5,929 bases of DNA from a bacterium (GTDB taxonomy: Bacteria > Margulisbacteria > Marinamargulisbacteria > UBA6595), in NCBI GenBank assembly GCA_027621615.1, contig JAQCBC010000062.1, positions 1-5,929 on the forward strand, read 5' to 3'. Below, in pieces: positions 5,200 to 5,929 of this stretch (within the stretch, counting starts at the first letter, position 1; the number at the start of each line of letters is the position of its first letter). The notes under the pieces are model-generated. The model saw only the letters and a list, made by a program, of their open reading frames with translations. It was not told the DNA's origin and made no database searches. The position numbers and the translations under genes were made by a program.

Positions 5200-5929
5200 G
5201 GTGATAGCACCGGACCATAGCTGGCCGTCATTGTACAGCTTGGATCGGCGAGTTGGGATCGAAGCACATAAAACTGATTGCCAACATCAAAGTGCCACCA
5301 CTCATAGGGAAAATTGGTAAACCCAGCACGTGTCATCACTGAAAATAACAACCGGCGATTGTCCCGTATAGGCGAATCTTGTCCTTCAAAATAATTGGTA
5401 TGCGCCCGGTCTCTAAAATCATCAAATTCCGTACCCATATCCAAAGGGTTCCCGTTGGCGTCTACTATAGTCACATCCACCGACCCACCGGTCAAATGCG
5501 GGGACGGGCATTGCGGATCGTCAGACGGCAGTGATACAAAATGTTGAGTTTTAATGGTTGCAAGACGATCAAATTCAGCCTGATCTGAATCGGTACGGCG
5601 GCTCCCCAGATCAAACAACCGTTTCTCCTCCGGCGACGCCCACGCCGATGCATCCGCACACACTGTTGCCTTGTAGGCATCAAACAATGCCTGTTGCACC
5701 GAAATGGGGCGCCACCCATCCCACACCTGAACTCTATAGCCTGGATGCGTCTCTTGCAAATACTGTTGAGCCAACAGAAGCTTGTCTAGGACCGTCTCTC
5801 GAACATAGATCTCTGGCAACGCGCCGTGAATGCCCTGATCATAGTACGCCGATGACACCACCAACCCACTATCCCCAATGGAAACCAGGGGTTCATCCGT
5901 GTCTTGAATCGGTATTGTTTTCCAATCCA
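5184..5929 (-). CDS. D-alanyl-D-alanine dipeptidase (VanX/DdpX family, M15D), 5' end cut
   Basis: This zinc peptidase is predicted to split D-Ala-D-Ala. In VanX this removes the vancomycin target precursor; in DdpX-type proteins it recycles cell-wall dipeptide. Numbering from the first whole codon (5925-5927), 247 residues are visible. The substrate-binding arginine equivalent R73 is in DGWRP, the zinc ligands H144 and D151 are in SPHLTGGSVD, the catalytic glutamate equivalent E209 and third ligand H212 are in EWWHFD. The His-Asp and Asp-Glu-His spacings (7, 58, 3) equal those of VanX H116, D123, E181 and H184. The Arg-to-His stretch is 71 residues against 45 in VanX, as in a longer dipeptidase subgroup. 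A TTG exists at 5864, but the frame stays open with family-like IPIQD and PLVSI upstream. The edge dinucleotide allows an NTG codon at 5928-5930, so the start may be right there. No vanH, vanA or vanRS is in view, so resistance should not be inferred. Confidence 0.93.
   Translation of the reverse strand, partial: DWKTIPIQDTDEPLVSIGDSGLVVSSAYYDQGIHGALPEIYVRETVLDKLLLAQQYLQETHPGYRVQVWDGWRPISVQQALFDAYKATVCADASAWASPEEKRLFDLGSRRTDSDQAEFDRLATIKTQHFVSLPSDDPQCPSPHLTGGSVDVTIVDANGNPLDMGTEFDDFRDRAHTNYFEGQDSPIRDNRRLLFSVMTRAGFTNFPYEWWHFDVGNQFYVLRSQLADPSCTMTASYGPVLSPPTNA

Noticed and set aside
5184..5929. Vancomycin-resistance locus
   Set aside because: Only the dipeptidase is present; family members commonly act in wall or dipeptide metabolism, so resistance cannot be claimed.

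Overview
The window is bacterial, and every recognisable gene reads on the minus strand. From right to left they are: a VanX/DdpX-type D-Ala-D-Ala dipeptidase (cut by the right edge), an AAA+ ATPase with a DUF4143 and PD-(D/E)xK-like C-terminus, and the complete Hsp70 chaperone operon grpE-dnaK-dnaJ. No RNA genes, CRISPR arrays, transposase or integrase genes are visible. The chaperones are of the Gram-negative/cyanobacterial-like bacterial type (DnaK of 630 aa, class I DnaJ with a glycine-phenylalanine region and four zinc-binding repeats). I cannot place the organism more precisely; it could be a little-sampled uncultivated lineage. Base composition is medium: sample lines counted by hand gave roughly 33-50% GC in dnaK, 33-43% in the ATPase gene and near 58% in one line of the dipeptidase gene.

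Layout. Bases 1-112 lie downstream of dnaJ and hold no gene and no convincing terminator. dnaJ (113-1159), dnaK (1162-3054) and grpE (3058-3690) are separated by only 2-3 bases and must be one transcript. A 169-bp gap (3691-3859) carries their probable control region: an extended -10 promoter, then a cluster of inverted half-sites (a perfect 7-N7-7 repeat plus a third half-site) just inside the transcript, then a strong Shine-Dalgarno. This is where CIRCE/HrcA would normally act, but no CIRCE sequence and no hrcA gene are present. The ATPase gene (3860-5080, GTG start) has its own promoter, which overlaps a 6-N5-6 inverted repeat. Near-identical 13-bp inverted repeats lie on both sides of the gene, so it may be an inserted module. 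The dipeptidase gene (5184 to the edge) is open to the last base and is probably only a few codons from its true start.

How the genes work together. GrpE (nucleotide exchange), DnaK (ATP-driven client binding) and DnaJ (client delivery and ATPase stimulation) form one machine, and their coupled translation fits a fixed ratio. dnaJ has no visible Shine-Dalgarno and probably depends on ribosomes finishing dnaK. The ATPase and the dipeptidase have no evident functional link to the chaperones. The most useful points for follow-up are the unfamiliar operator-like array before grpE and the repeat-flanked ATPase gene. I see no clearly new multi-gene system.
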